64,000 nucleotides of DNA from Spirometra erinaceieuropaei (Eukaryota; Platyhelminthes; Cestoda; Diphyllobothriidea; Diphyllobothriidae). Within the stretch, counting starts at the first letter, position 1. The number at the start of each line of letters is the position of its first letter. A program made the position numbers and the translations under genes. This document shows positions 32,701 to 42,998 of this stretch, in pieces. The notes under the pieces were generated by a model. That model saw only the letters and a program-made list of their open reading frames with translations, did no database searches and was not told the DNA's origin. The DNA is taken from NCBI GenBank assembly GCA_902702965.1, contig CACRXP010000653.1, positions 137,515 through 201,514 of the forward strand, read 5' to 3'.

Positions 32701-34673
32701 TTTGCCTGAAGCGGACTTACTTTCTTTAAAAAAGTGCGGGATCTCATACTCTTAGCCTTGTGAATCCTTGCATGGATAATTATGACGATGGCAATAAAGG
32801 CTGAAATCCTGTAACGCATTTCTGATAATAATCACGAATGAACAATAATCCGACTGTAAAGTGAACATGTTGGAGGGCTCCAAACCAACACTACTCGAGT
32901 GTGACTGAGGTTACGCTAGGAGAAATATGGATGCCTTGTTTGGGGTAACAAGCTGAGGCGTAGTTGCTGCATGCGTCTGATGAACTAGTTGTTTGTGGGT
33001 TCGAAAACAGACGACTTTCTGTAGCCTTATAAGGTCTGTTCCCTGAAGACTTCAGAACTCAACTCCCCTCCTACTAAATGTGTATATGAAGGGTCCATTA
33101 CATGTAACAGTGGGACGTTGCTTCGCTATTATTGAACCTTTGCTAATTGTACGGCAAACCGATTATCGGAAATGACCACTCATTCCCAAAATGCCGTTCA
33201 AATTCATAAACCGCATTGCCCAGTGGCCGACTCAGAAAGCCAGATGGACACCTACATTAGGGGAAAGTAATGGCTTTTTAAATATCGTAGTAATAATCCC
33301 GAGTCGGTATATCTTATAGAAAGCATTTTTTGTTCATTTTTGACGCGTGCCGTCTTCTAACATTCGTGACTGAAAAATCGGTCAGAATGTGAAGGAACCG
33401 TTGCTGCATTAAGTCACGCCAGGTCGTTTTTGTAAGTAAATTAAGCTATCTTTATTTCCAGGAACGAGTGCCTCGTTAATCTAAAAAAATCTAACACCAC
33501 TGGACAAATATACAAATCAGCGCGTAGATATTGCAGTTTTTAAGAATTTTGGTTGGGGCTCCTCCTTTTCTACATGAATCGCGTTACCCACGAATGATCT
33601 AATTTAAACAATCGCTTTTGTTGTCAAAATCAACTTCTCTGTGTTGCCCATCTTGGGTTTGTGTCCCGTTTCTAATAGAAAAAAAAACGCACTTACAACT
33701 TCTAGCTTGCCCTGTCTAGACGGTCACAATTTACTTGCAAAACTTCTAATTTATTTTGCTAAGCATTCACATATCTACGCCAGTTCCAATGACTCACTGG
33801 TTAGATTCTCAACTTTCATAAGTTACGTCCGGAAACGTCGGCCATAAAATCTTATGCTTGCACTCTGAGCATCCCCTATACTCAATTCAGGCTATGCCTA
33901 GACGCTGGTAGGCGTTGATCCTGTCTGGTAAAATTACTGCACGCACTTACGGATCTGTAGTGTTAAGTCATGTCGGTTCCGTCTTCTGATCTGCAGCGAT
34001 TTTCGCCACGTGCAAATACTTGCGTCAAGTTTTGAGTTTTGCAAACTCCTGAAGACCGAATTCGCGTCCATTATGTTGAAGAACTTCGAGCACAATGTTA
34101 AGGCCTTTATCGACGACCGCTTTTTTCGTTTCTGATTCTACGCTCCCTTTATTGCCGCTGGTCGTCCTTTATGGTCGCGATCTCCTTGACGAGCGCTTGC
34201 CAACGTCCGAGGCCGATCCTTTTTTATCATACTTGCCTACTACCGTTAAAGGGGAAAAACGAGTTTTTTCTGAACGCAACCTCGTCACCGCCCTTTCCGC
34301 CTCCACCCCCCCCCCCCACATCTCCACGATCACCCAACGTCTCTCCCCTCGTCTACTATAGGAGAAATGGAAGCGGGCCTGCCGGGTGCCAGCAGAGTTG
34401 CGCCCAAAGAAGGAAAAATTCAAGAACCGCAGCATGGACGTGTTTGGCAGCAAGGTGGCCCAGGTGCACGTGCATCGCGAGCAGGGCCTGGAGAATCTGC
34501 GGCCGGGTGCCTCTATGCGAACCGCTCTGACGGGCAGTGTAAAGCGTGGCTTCGAGCGCCGCGATCCCAGCAGCGCCGACAAAGCTGCCGCCGGAGTGAA
34601 GTCAGGCAAGAAGCGCAAGCCCGAGAAGGTGGGTGCCGCCCCAAGCGGCCCCAAACGACCACGCACATCATGA
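29709..34673 (+). CDS. RPF2: Ribosome production factor 2 (Brix-domain ribosome assembly protein), 7 exons
   Basis: Proposed coding exons: 29709-29740, 29777-29909, 29940-30017, 30052-30207, 30242-30341, 30374-30639 and 34362-34673. All introns are GT-AG; the first five are 36, 30, 34, 34 and 32 nt, the sixth 3722 nt. The total is 1077 nt, an exact reading frame of 358 codons plus TGA. The protein starts MSSGDLSRQLRKPKTHRGRK, keeps KRPNNIVIGRLHDHEILDMY and ELGIENYKS in exon 4, GAKPLLIFSGDAF in exon 5, and LLIDLFRGPKVSRVNSSGIE across the exon 5/6 junction. It ends with VPAELRPKKEKFKNRSMDVF and a Lys-rich tail. These match the order and spacing of RPF2 as I know it (KPKTKR, KKRPNNLVIGRMYDY, LLIDFFRGPTV, MPKALKPKKKKNISHDTFG). 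RPF2 works with RRS1 to load 5S RNP onto pre-60S particles in the nucleolus. It is somewhat longer than the human protein, mainly from an insert in exon 6 and the C-tail. An AATAAA overlaps the stop codon (34673-34678). Exon boundaries are my reading and need transcript support. Confidence 0.85.
30640..34361 (+). other. RPF2: RPF2 intron 6 (3.7 kb)
   Basis: Donor GAG/GTAAGG at 30639, acceptor CTATAG/GAG at 34361, phase 0. The last third (from 32847) is the start of the segmental duplication. No gene was recognised inside; several open frames at 30.8-32.5 kb on both strands have no family signature. AATAAAGGCTGAAATCC near 32795 looks like the tail of an old retroelement. A C13 run lies just upstream of the acceptor. 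Confidence 0.7.
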
Positions 34674-35838
34674 ATAAATATCTTTCTCATGTACTAGCTT
34701 TTTTCCCTTTTATCGCTCTCGGGGGGGGGGGGGTTGGAGGTTGAGAGAGCATGTGTGTCAGGCTGTCGGCCTCAGTATCTATGTCCGACTTCGTCTCCTA
34801 TTGCCATCTAGACGGCTTAAACGTTTTTCCCGTAAACGCTGCTTGGGGAGACGTGAACTCGGGCAGATCAATTGTCCACAAGCTTACCAACGGCGCGCTC
34901 TAAGATCGTTGTCCGTCCTTGATTGTGAATCTAGTAATCAGGGCGCTGCCTGTCTGTCCGACCGCTGGATTCGAAGTCGGACACAACAAAAGTTACAGGG
35001 TTTGGTGTAGTCTGTCGCCTTACCCACGATGGACACGGAGTTCCCCGCTCACTATGTTGTACAGTAACAGTCGTGTTTGTGACACGCAGACATCTGCCCG
35101 CGTGGGATGGTTATGAGTGGAAGTAGTTACTGACCATGCCTAGACTCTCATTCCTGACACCGATCCAATGTGTTCTGAAACAGTTGTATCTAATTGGCCA
35201 GCGGCTGGGATAGTTAGCTGCTCAACTGCGCTCTCCGCCGGTTCTCTGGTGCACTAAAGTAGTTAACCACGTTTGTCCGTACGCGACGGACAACCTCACT
35301 GTGATCAGGGGTCATGACGCACGGGTCGACTGCACCTGGGACCCTCTGTCGGTTACACACCCAAGTTCCGGTGGGTTTTCAACTCATTGAAACGCGGCGG
35401 TCCTCCGATGACTCCCGTCTTGTCGCCACTGTGGTGGCGCACGATTTCATTATCGAAGGTGGTAGGCGCCAGCCAACTGGGTTTATTCTACACGGCTAAG
35501 CTGTCTGTGCGGTAGGAGTGCGCTCTGCGGACGGAGTCTTGTGAGGGGATGACCGTCTGACGTTTAGATTGGAGCCCGATGCTGGTCGGACGGTGTACGC
35601 GGCCACATCCGCTGAGGGATTGCTCGCTAGCCTGCCGCGACCCGCACGGATGTCCGCCTGGCTGCACGCCCAAGTGTTCCGTCTGCTCGGCGTAGTAGTC
35701 ACGCGATCCCCCTGCCCGAGGCGGGGGCAGGTGAACGCATGCGGTGATTACACTGTCTACCAATAGGAGGTGGACAGTGAGTCCCACGAGTCGAATCAGA
35801 GGAAGGATATGCGATCGCTGAGGCAAGGAAACTTATCC

Positions 35839-36540
35839 GCCCGACGTTTCGGATTCTCAATCAAACCCATAATCGGAGATCCAACCGCAGATAAGGGCGA
35901 CAGGCGCACAAAGGGTGCAGCATTCACAGGACGCATTTGCTACGCCGAGTCATGCGCCTGCCATAATTAGCAGCTGCCGTATTGGTAGGTAGTGCGATGA
36001 TGGCTTGCTTGTCTGCATCTAAATCTTTAATCCCCATAATTCAATTACTCGTGTTGATTATTCACATTATAACTACTCGGCAATTTAGCTCGCTGATACT
36101 GTCACTGAGAGCGGCGTCCGCTCACGCCCTGTCGATCTAGCCGATTACTCTGCCCCAGTAAAGTACCGGACTCGAATACGAAGATTGGAGGTCACTACGC
36201 TCCTTAATGGACTGAGGGCCGGGGAGTCACGAATCAAGCATGTCACGCGGTTGCCACCTCTCATGAGAATTTCTGCCTCATAGAACTCAAGGGTGCCGCG
36301 GGACTTCAAACTCAGAGGTCAGGAGATCGAAGCTGGGAGGATGACCTTAGCTTTGGACAGAATACATAAGCGGCCGCCGTCCAAAAGTCCAGCCAAGGTC
36401 TCGTTGTCTACGCAAATCGCATTGTGGCCAAGGTCGCGCCCTAGGTCATCTACAATTAAGCGGTGCCACACAACTCCTGAACAGTTGAACTCATCTTGAA
36501 GATGAGTCTCTCTCAAAGTACGATAATGGACAACTAGAAG
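35839..36540 (-). pseudogene. Decayed PLE 3' region with hammerhead-like motif (copy A)
   Basis: Around 36200-36300 the minus strand reads TLEFYEAEILMRGGNRVTCL, similar to FKFQKAEILARGDSRVSREL in the PLE at 20.8 kb. Further down, 35882-35839 reads CCGATTATGG...GAATCCGAAACGTCGGG, a hammerhead-like core with a damaged CTGATGA. The equivalent in copy B is 46019-46710. Confidence 0.5.
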
Positions 36541-38988
36541 ATTTCCAAATCAGGAGTAATGGAAGACAGTTATTCGAAAGTTGCCTACATGAGAGTCGGC
36601 AGTGGCAGCAATTGCTCTCACTAGACGAGGAAGAACCATTCAGGCTGCTAGCGCCGGCGCGTAGTGTATGCCTGCGCCTGGGTTTCGACTGCTTTCAGCC
36701 AATCAGCGGGATGTGCGGCGTCGATTGGCCACTGTGTTGAGCGGATTGAAAGCAGCGTGAGCCAGCGACCTCGGAGGCAGCCAGCCACATCCTCATCCCT
36801 ATCCCAAAGCAACAGAATCAAAGTAGTTTCCGGACGGCTCCGGAGTCGTCCAAATTAGTTTGACATGCGGAGTCCTTTATAGAAAATTGGATCACCAGAG
36901 TGACCGGGACACGGATCCGCGACAGATATTCTGTAGACTCATGTTTGGGTTACTTGTTCACCTCAAGGAATTGGTAGGCTTGGAAAAGTAAAGGCAGTTT
37001 CCTCTGAGAGCTATTTTTCGGTCCTTACAGAAATCAACTTGGTTAACTGATTGGTCGGGAGGAATGGTCACGTGTTCTTGAACTGTGGCATGTTGCCACT
37101 CAACCAAAAGACAGGTCCGGACACGACCACACAATCGATGTTGGCATCAGACGCTGCAATCTCCTTCCATCTGTCCTTTTCAAGTACTATTCTGTCCGCT
37201 GCAGCTAGCCACCACGACATGTTTTTATTGGAAAGTCCAAGAAAACGCAACATGCCTTTGACCGCGTCCCTGCCGAATCCTGGAGGGTTGGCTGGAAACC
37301 GAAGTGTCCGTCCAGTAGATTGGAATCCTCACCTCAGTATCTACCGTTGTAAATGACGCAAGGCATCTAGCGTGGGGCTGTTTTATTCGTCTGGCTTTCT
37401 CTGCCCTTCAAAATGAATTACGTAAAGGGAAATTTGATGGGCAGACCAGTCATCTTAGCTGTCTGATATTTCGGGTCAGAGCAAGAGTCTGTCAGCAGTA
37501 GTGATGAACGACTAACAGCTTCCCGCCCGGGAGTGAGAGCGTTATGCCTGGTAATCTTGGTTTTGGGATTGGCGGTCATAGGTCTAATTTGTCTTATAAT
37601 CGGCCTGTACCATTATCTGTTTGCCGCGAAGTAATATACTGGTCCAGCATTCTGCGTCTTCTGTTGCTATGCGTCTCCGTCTAGGGTATTCTTGCACATT
37701 CGCACCGAAGGCAGTCTACCCGTCCAACATTGCAAGGCCCTATATGATGCTGTCATCGCATCTGGTCAAGCTCTGACACTGCGGGGCTCTCCTGGTGTTC
37801 AGCCAATCATAGCCCTTCAAATCAGCCAATCACCTCTCTAAGGTTGATGCGGATGCACTGTTGCTCAACCAGCTCGGAAGCATGGGCCAGTGGACGCTGA
37901 CAACATATACCTCATTCATTCTGTGCAGGAGTCAAATACGTGGTTTACTTCCAGACTGGAGACAGCGGGTCACAGTGATACGCACTCTGTCGTCTCTGTA
38001 AGGTCCTCCTTTCCCGCCCCGAGACACAACCTCTGAGTAAAGGTTGTTTCTATCTGAAATTCACACTGGCGAGGCCCTTTGTTCGCAGTTTTCTGAGGGT
38101 CGAGGGGGAGGAGGGGAACGAGGATATCATGTTCATAGACGCTAATGATAGTGTCGCGCCCTCGATTGTAACTGTTTACCCTTCTCGGACACTGCTGTCG
38201 CATATCCACCATTAGTCTCGAAACTCACACGCCTCGGTCCTAACATGCGATTAGTCGCGTCAAGTTTTCTTACTTTCCTCACCAGCCAATCACAACCATT
38301 CAAACTGACCGAGCAACCCCCACTAGGGCGGACGCTGGTTAAGCTGCCTGTGATCCACACACCCACACACACACTCTCACGCAAACGCTTGATATAAGCA
38401 CGAGTCTGGACTGTGTTCTGTTCGTTTCGGCTGTCCATGACCGTGTGTTTGTGGTGCTGAATGCATCGTTGGTAAATTCTACATTAAATAACGTAGCGTG
38501 ACTTGGAAGAGAGAAGGGGTTATATGTAATCGACAAACCTGTAGGATTAGGCGCCGTGGGAGAGGGTGTTGAACTGCTCGGGCATCGATGGGGGGCTGAT
38601 GTTTAGTCTTTACCAATTTCTTCTGTCTGCGGACGGCTGAGTTCGCAGTGCCCATAACCTTTGTTTTCTTCGTGTCCAGGATACTTGGTCGAATTGTGAT
38701 GGTGGATAGGTAGAGGTTACCAAAATAAGTAGTAAAGACTGACAGAGTTATAGGAGAACTTTAACTGAGACAAGAGCCTACACGCAACGACACTTATTCC
38801 CACCATCCATTTCAGCCGCGTCGGTTGCTCGTCCGAGCGTGAGGTGTGTGTGCCTGCGCCCGAGTTTCCTCAGTTGCGACCAATCGTCGAAGGCAAAAAA
38901 ACATCGGCCTGCGTCACGGCGACCGCCACAATTTTGTTACAATGACCTTTTCAGACAAACTCCTGCTCGGAAGACTTCTCTAGTATGC

Positions 38989-39397
38989 AGAATGTCATTA
39001 CCGACAAAGGCGAGAGAGACTAGAAGGGCTATTTCTGGCTTATTAGCCGTCGTCAGTCAGTCCTACCCAACCGCGAAGTGTGGAACACCCGAGGATCGAA
39101 CTCGCGACCTGTTGGTTTAGAAGTCAACGCCTCTAACCACTGGGCCACGAGCCCGTTGCCCTGTCGGTTTTCGATCGGGAATATACAGTGGTAGGGCGCG
39201 CTCACCGATCGTTCTTACGGAAGTCACTCGTTCCGTTGTGTCTTGTGGGCTCTCTCTCCAGCCCAACCAGCAGCCGCCCAGCGGCGCATGATATAGGCAG
39301 AATGTCATTACCGACAAAGGCAAGGGAGACTGGAATGGTCATTTCTGGGTATGACTGGCTGACGACGGATAATAAGCCAGAAATGGCCATTCCAGTC
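38989..39397 (-). mobile_element. tRNA-Arg(UCU)-derived SINE inserted in copy A
   Basis: On the minus strand 39075-39155 reads GGGCTCGTGGCCCAGTGGTT...GACTTCTAAACC...GGTCGCGAGTTCGATCCTC. This carries a pol III A box (TGGCCCAGTGG), an anticodon loop CTTCTAA (UCU) and a B box (GAGTTCGATCC). The acceptor arm does not pair, so it is SINE-derived and not a tRNA gene. The 409-bp insert is bracketed by TCTCTAGTATGC (38977-38988 and 39398-39409), and copy B has the empty site (CTTCTCTAGTAGGCTC). One internal segment is repeated, and 39326-39348 pairs with 39377-39399 as a 23-bp hairpin. Confidence 0.8.
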
Positions 39398-39527
39398 TCT
39401 CTAGTATGCTTAGTGGCCTACTTTAATCGATTTTTTAACACTGAGATCAAGACAATTTGTTATCTTTTGCTTACACTACAAATCGTCCGGTTGGTATATA
39501 GCACGTCACAGGGACAGTTAAGTGCTC

Positions 39528-39710
39528 CGATGCACATCGGTGTGCGCCTAAACAACTAAGTGGATATGCTTTCAAGCGCCAAGGTCCTAAAACAGTTGAA
39601 AGGCATCTTCACCTGCTAGTAAAGACTGTGGATACTCTCCTTCACTCTATTTAACCACAGGCCTCTCCGCGGAACAGATTTTTTCGGTTCACTGTCTGCT
39701 TGATGGTATT
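39528..39710. other. Junction between duplication copy A and the RTE-like element
   Basis: Sequence present once in the window, between the end of copy A and the retrotransposon frame. No feature was recognised. The true 5' end of the retrotransposon may lie here or a little further in. Confidence 0.4.
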
Positions 39711-42700
39711 TTGGGAGGGCTGCTTCCGGTTCTTAGCTATAATGAGCTTGGGACACGAGTTTTCCAAAAGGGATTGTCAATATTTTTGGATCCGCGTCAA
39801 GGCGGTAAGGAAAGACTGTTTCCATTTCCCTCGTGGTTATGCATAAAATCAAGAATATCATTTGGACCAGAGATGCGAAATATTCCAATAACTTACGGTT
39901 TCTCGAGGACGCATTTTGTTAAGCCAACGTCAGCTGCCGCCAGCCGTACATCTGGTCAGGATCAGCCTAGGAGACTTTTTCCAGCCTCCTATGGAACTTT
40001 GAGTACGAGTGGCCGCCGCCTAGAGCGTTGGCTCGGCGCNNNNNNNNNNNNNNNNNNNNNNNNNNNNNNNNNNNNNNNNNNNNNNNNNNNNNNNNNNNNN
40101 NNNNNNNNNNNNNNNNNNNNNNNNNNNNNNNNNNNNNNNNNNNNNNNNNNNNNNNNNNNNNNNNNNNNNNNNNNNNNNNNNNNNNNNNNNNNNNNNNNNN
40201 NNNNNNNNNNNNNNNNNNNNNNNNNNNNNNNNNNNNNNNNNNNNNNNNNNNNNNNNNNNNNNNNNNNNNNNNNNNNNNNNNNNNNNNNNNNNNNNNNNNN
40301 NAAGGGTCACTTCACGAACATCTCCATCGTCGCTGTGTACGCACCAACTTCGGCTGCCGAACAGCGCGATAAAGAGGCGTTTTACTCTCAGTTGCAAGCA
40401 CTAGTTGAAAGACTGCCTCGCCGCGATCTGCTGATTGTTGCTGGCGATTGGAATGGTCGAACTGGACCTGGCGACCCCACAACCAGTCATCTTCTTGGCC
40501 GCTTTGGGCTTGGTTCTCGATGTGAAAATGGTGAGAGATTGCTGAACTTCGCTGATCGAAACCGACTGCTTGTCACCAACACATGCTTCCAGCATCGCAA
40601 AAAACATCTGCTGACCTGGTATTCAAACGACGGTCGTAAGGCCAGTCAGATTGACTACATACTAGTCAGCTCAAGGTTCCGCAGCTGGGTTCATGATAGC
40701 AGATCGATGCGTGGTGCCGAGACTGGTAACGCCCATGGGTCGGATCATGTCCTCGTCCGTACACGCCTGAAAGTTCACCTCTCATCCGCACCAAAAATGC
40801 CACGTCCTAGACGCCTCAATGTCGCAAAAATCCGGCAAGCCAGCACTGCCGAGGCCCTAAGCAGAGAAATCCGGACCTGTTTTACGGCCCGAGTCGACGG
40901 AGAAGTCAGTAACCAGTGGTCGTCACTGAAGACATCAGTCTATGGGGCAGCTGAGAAAATCCTTGGATACACCCAGCGACGCCGCAGTGAGTGGATCAGC
41001 GGAAGAACCCTGGAGTTGTCTGCTCAGACGGCTAGAGCCAGGTCCCGCAACGATGACCATTTCCGCCAACTTCGGAAGATGACGGCAAAATCGGCCAGGG
41101 ATGACCGGAAACAATATTGGGCTGAAATAGCGACATCCATGGAACAGGCCTCGAACGTTGGTGACACTCGAAAGCTCTACCGTCTGATCCGCCAAGTTAG
41201 CGGTAAGCCCTCTACACTGAGTGACTCTGTTCGCGATGTGAACGGCGGCTTTATTGCTGACAACTCAGCCAAAGTCGAGCGCTGGCGTGAGCACTTTGAG
41301 CACCATCTCAACTTCGATACCCATCCGACATCGCCCTTGTTCTCCTCCTCAGCGGAGTTTCTTCCCTCTCCTACCTATGCAGTGCCATGCGATCCCCCCT
41401 CCGAGGAAGAAGTTGCCGATGCCATACGAAAGTTGCGCAACAATAAGGCACCCGGAGAGGATGGTATACCCGCTGAAATCTTTAAGTCTTGTGTCGACAC
41501 TCTGGCGCCCTGGCTCCATGAGGTGATTGAACGCGCGTGGAGAGACGAAGTTGTTCCTGATGACTGGGGCTTAGGCATCCTTGTACCTATCCTCAAGAAG
41601 GGAGATAAGACGAGATGCGAGAACTACCGCGGCATAAGTCTCATCGACGTTGCTGCGAAGATCTTCGCTATTGTCCTACTCGGACGATTCCAGGCTGTGC
41701 GTGACTCAAGGATGAGGCCCAACCAAGCCGGATTTCGTGCTGGACGTGGATGCGCAGATCAGATATTCACACTGAGGCGCATTCTCGAATTTCGCCATAG
41801 CTACCAACAACCGACGGTCGTCTGCTTCGTTGACTTTGCCGCCGCGTTCGATTCCGTTCACCGTGAGTCCCTGTGGCGGATAATGGCGCTAGATGGTGTA
41901 CCGGCCAAAATCATCGCCATGATCAAGGCCTACTATCGTTCCACTACTGCGAGAGTCCTGGTCCGTAACAATTTTTCCCAACCGTTCGGTATTCGGTCTG
42001 GCGTCCGACAGGGTTGTATACTGTCACCCATACTGTTCAACTACGCTATTGACTGGATCCTCGGGAGGGCCCTACGCGACAGTGACGGTGTTGAATTTGC
42101 ACTCGGACATCGACTGACTGATCTCGACTATGCCGATGATATCGCCTTACTTGCTTCAAGTTTTGGTGATCTGCAGTCTATGGTGTCACGAGTGAACGAG
42201 GTCGCTAAATCAGTCGGTATGTCCATAAACGCTGGGAAGACCAAAGTATTCTCAAGCTGCATTCCTGACCAGGAGAAGGCACCCCTGGGGATTGATGGCT
42301 GTCAACTTGAAGAAGTGGACAGTTTTAAATACCTCGGGGCGCGGCTGCTGCCTAATGGACAGAGTAAGGACGACATTGTCTCCCGAATCGATGCTGCCCG
42401 CTGGGTTTTTTCAAGCCTTCGGAAATGCCTGTGGAACCGACGTGACCTCTCCATCGCCACTAAGATTCGCGTGTACCGTGCATCTGTCCGGTCTGTCCTT
42501 CTCTACGGTTGTGAATGCTGGGCTTTGCGTGTGGCGGATGAGCGAAAACTGGAGGTATTTGACCACCACTACTTGAGGATCATCCTTCGAGTGAAGTTAA
42601 GCGACTTCGTCTCAAATGAGATAGTCCGCGCTCGCTGCGACAACATCGCGAGGATAACTAAGGACATCCAAGAAAGACGACTGAGGTGGTTCGGGCACGT

Positions 42701-42953
42701 TCTTCGTCGTCCACCTCAGGAGCTCAGTGTTACTGCCCTCGATCCGGCACCGTTGCCCCATTGGAGGCGTCGAAGAGGGGGTCAGTTCAAAACCTGGCTC
42801 GACACTGTCCGTCAAGACATGGAGGTGGTTATTGGACCTTCGGTATTCGGTCTCCGTCGTTGGCGAAGGGAATGGGTTGAGCTGTCTAGATCTGCTGCCG
42901 CGGATCGTCACGCGTGGAGAGGTACAATTCGGGACATCATCGAGGCCGGCTAG
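39711..42953 (+). CDS. RTE-like non-LTR retrotransposon polyprotein (endonuclease + reverse transcriptase)
   Basis: One open frame of 1080 codons contains a 262-base N gap (residues about 110-197) that hides the first half of the endonuclease. The visible endonuclease part has KGHFTNISIVAVYAPTS, GDWNGRTGPGD (from residue 245), SQIDYILVSSRFRSWV and HGSDHVLVRTRL, an APE-type nuclease. RT motifs follow in order: APGEDGIPAEIF, VPILKKGDKTRCENYRGISL, VDFAAAFDSVHR (from residue 707), SGVRQGCILSPILF, LDYADDIALLA (YADD from residue 807), NAGKTKVF and FKYLGARL. The C-terminus has LLYGCECWAL and RWFGHVLRRPP. No frameshift is seen outside the gap, so the element is young or under selection. The first ~110 codons (before the gap) do not look like endonuclease and may not belong to the protein. 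The product makes target-primed cDNA. The RTE-like label is from overall motif style; the clade needs a tree. Confidence 0.85.
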   Translation: MGGLLPVLSYNELGTRVFQKGLSIFLDPRQGGKERLFPFPSWLCIKSRISFGPEMRNIPITYGFSRTHFVKPTSAAASRTSGQDQPRRLFPASYGTLSTSGRRLERWLGXXXXXXXXXXXXXXXXXXXXXXXXXXXXXXXXXXXXXXXXXXXXXXXXXXXXXXXXXXXXXXXXXXXXXXXXXXXXXXXXXXXXXXXXKGHFTNISIVAVYAPTSAAEQRDKEAFYSQLQALVERLPRRDLLIVAGDWNGRTGPGDPTTSHLLGRFGLGSRCENGERLLNFADRNRLLVTNTCFQHRKKHLLTWYSNDGRKASQIDYILVSSRFRSWVHDSRSMRGAETGNAHGSDHVLVRTRLKVHLSSAPKMPRPRRLNVAKIRQASTAEALSREIRTCFTARVDGEVSNQWSSLKTSVYGAAEKILGYTQRRRSEWISGRTLELSAQTARARSRNDDHFRQLRKMTAKSARDDRKQYWAEIATSMEQASNVGDTRKLYRLIRQVSGKPSTLSDSVRDVNGGFIADNSAKVERWREHFEHHLNFDTHPTSPLFSSSAEFLPSPTYAVPCDPPSEEEVADAIRKLRNNKAPGEDGIPAEIFKSCVDTLAPWLHEVIERAWRDEVVPDDWGLGILVPILKKGDKTRCENYRGISLIDVAAKIFAIVLLGRFQAVRDSRMRPNQAGFRAGRGCADQIFTLRRILEFRHSYQQPTVVCFVDFAAAFDSVHRESLWRIMALDGVPAKIIAMIKAYYRSTTARVLVRNNFSQPFGIRSGVRQGCILSPILFNYAIDWILGRALRDSDGVEFALGHRLTDLDYADDIALLASSFGDLQSMVSRVNEVAKSVGMSINAGKTKVFSSCIPDQEKAPLGIDGCQLEEVDSFKYLGARLLPNGQSKDDIVSRIDAARWVFSSLRKCLWNRRDLSIATKIRVYRASVRSVLLYGCECWALRVADERKLEVFDHHYLRIILRVKLSDFVSNEIVRARCDNIARITKDIQERRLRWFGHVLRRPPQELSVTALDPAPLPHWRRRRGGQFKTWLDTVRQDMEVVIGPSVFGLRRWRREWVELSRSAAADRHAWRGTIRDIIEAG
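40040..40301. other. Assembly gap (262 N)
   Basis: Undetermined bases inside the endonuclease domain. Because the frame is kept across it, the gap length is consistent with the real length only by assumption. Confidence 0.99.
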
Positions 42954-42998
42954 ATCAGGCATGATCGCAGCCGTATCAAGTACAAGTAGTACAAGTAC
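42954..42998 (+). repeat. 3' tail of the RTE-like element
   Basis: A short 3' untranslated segment ends in AAGTACAAGTAGTACAAGTAC, a simple tandem tail of the type seen at RTE 3' ends. The next base starts duplication copy B. Confidence 0.7.

Larger units (their letters stand above)
32847..39527 (+). repeat. Segmental duplication, copy A
   Basis: Starts AATCCGACTGTAAAGTGAAC and runs to GGGACAGTTAAGTGCTC. It is collinear with 42999-49226 at high identity, with small indels. It contains RPF2 exon 7, a decayed PLE 3' end (35839-36540) and the inserted SINE (38989-39397). Copy B lacks the SINE and about 100 bp present here near 38725-38830. Confidence 0.95.

Noticed and set aside
34169..34690. 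Long open frame antisense to RPF2 exon 7 (and its duplicate at 44501-44857)
   Set aside because: It is the shadow of the GC-rich coding exon. It has no start context or domain, and the sense strand has clear RPF2 similarity and splice sites.
39080..39150. tRNA-Arg(UCU) gene
   Set aside because: The anticodon and T arms are recognisable, but the acceptor arm does not pair and the sequence is embedded in a mobile insert with a target duplication. It is a SINE head.
39711..40039. First ~110 codons of the RTE-like frame as true N-terminus
   Set aside because: They lack endonuclease or other known features, and the N gap prevents tracing the real start. The frame is probably open by chance upstream of the element.
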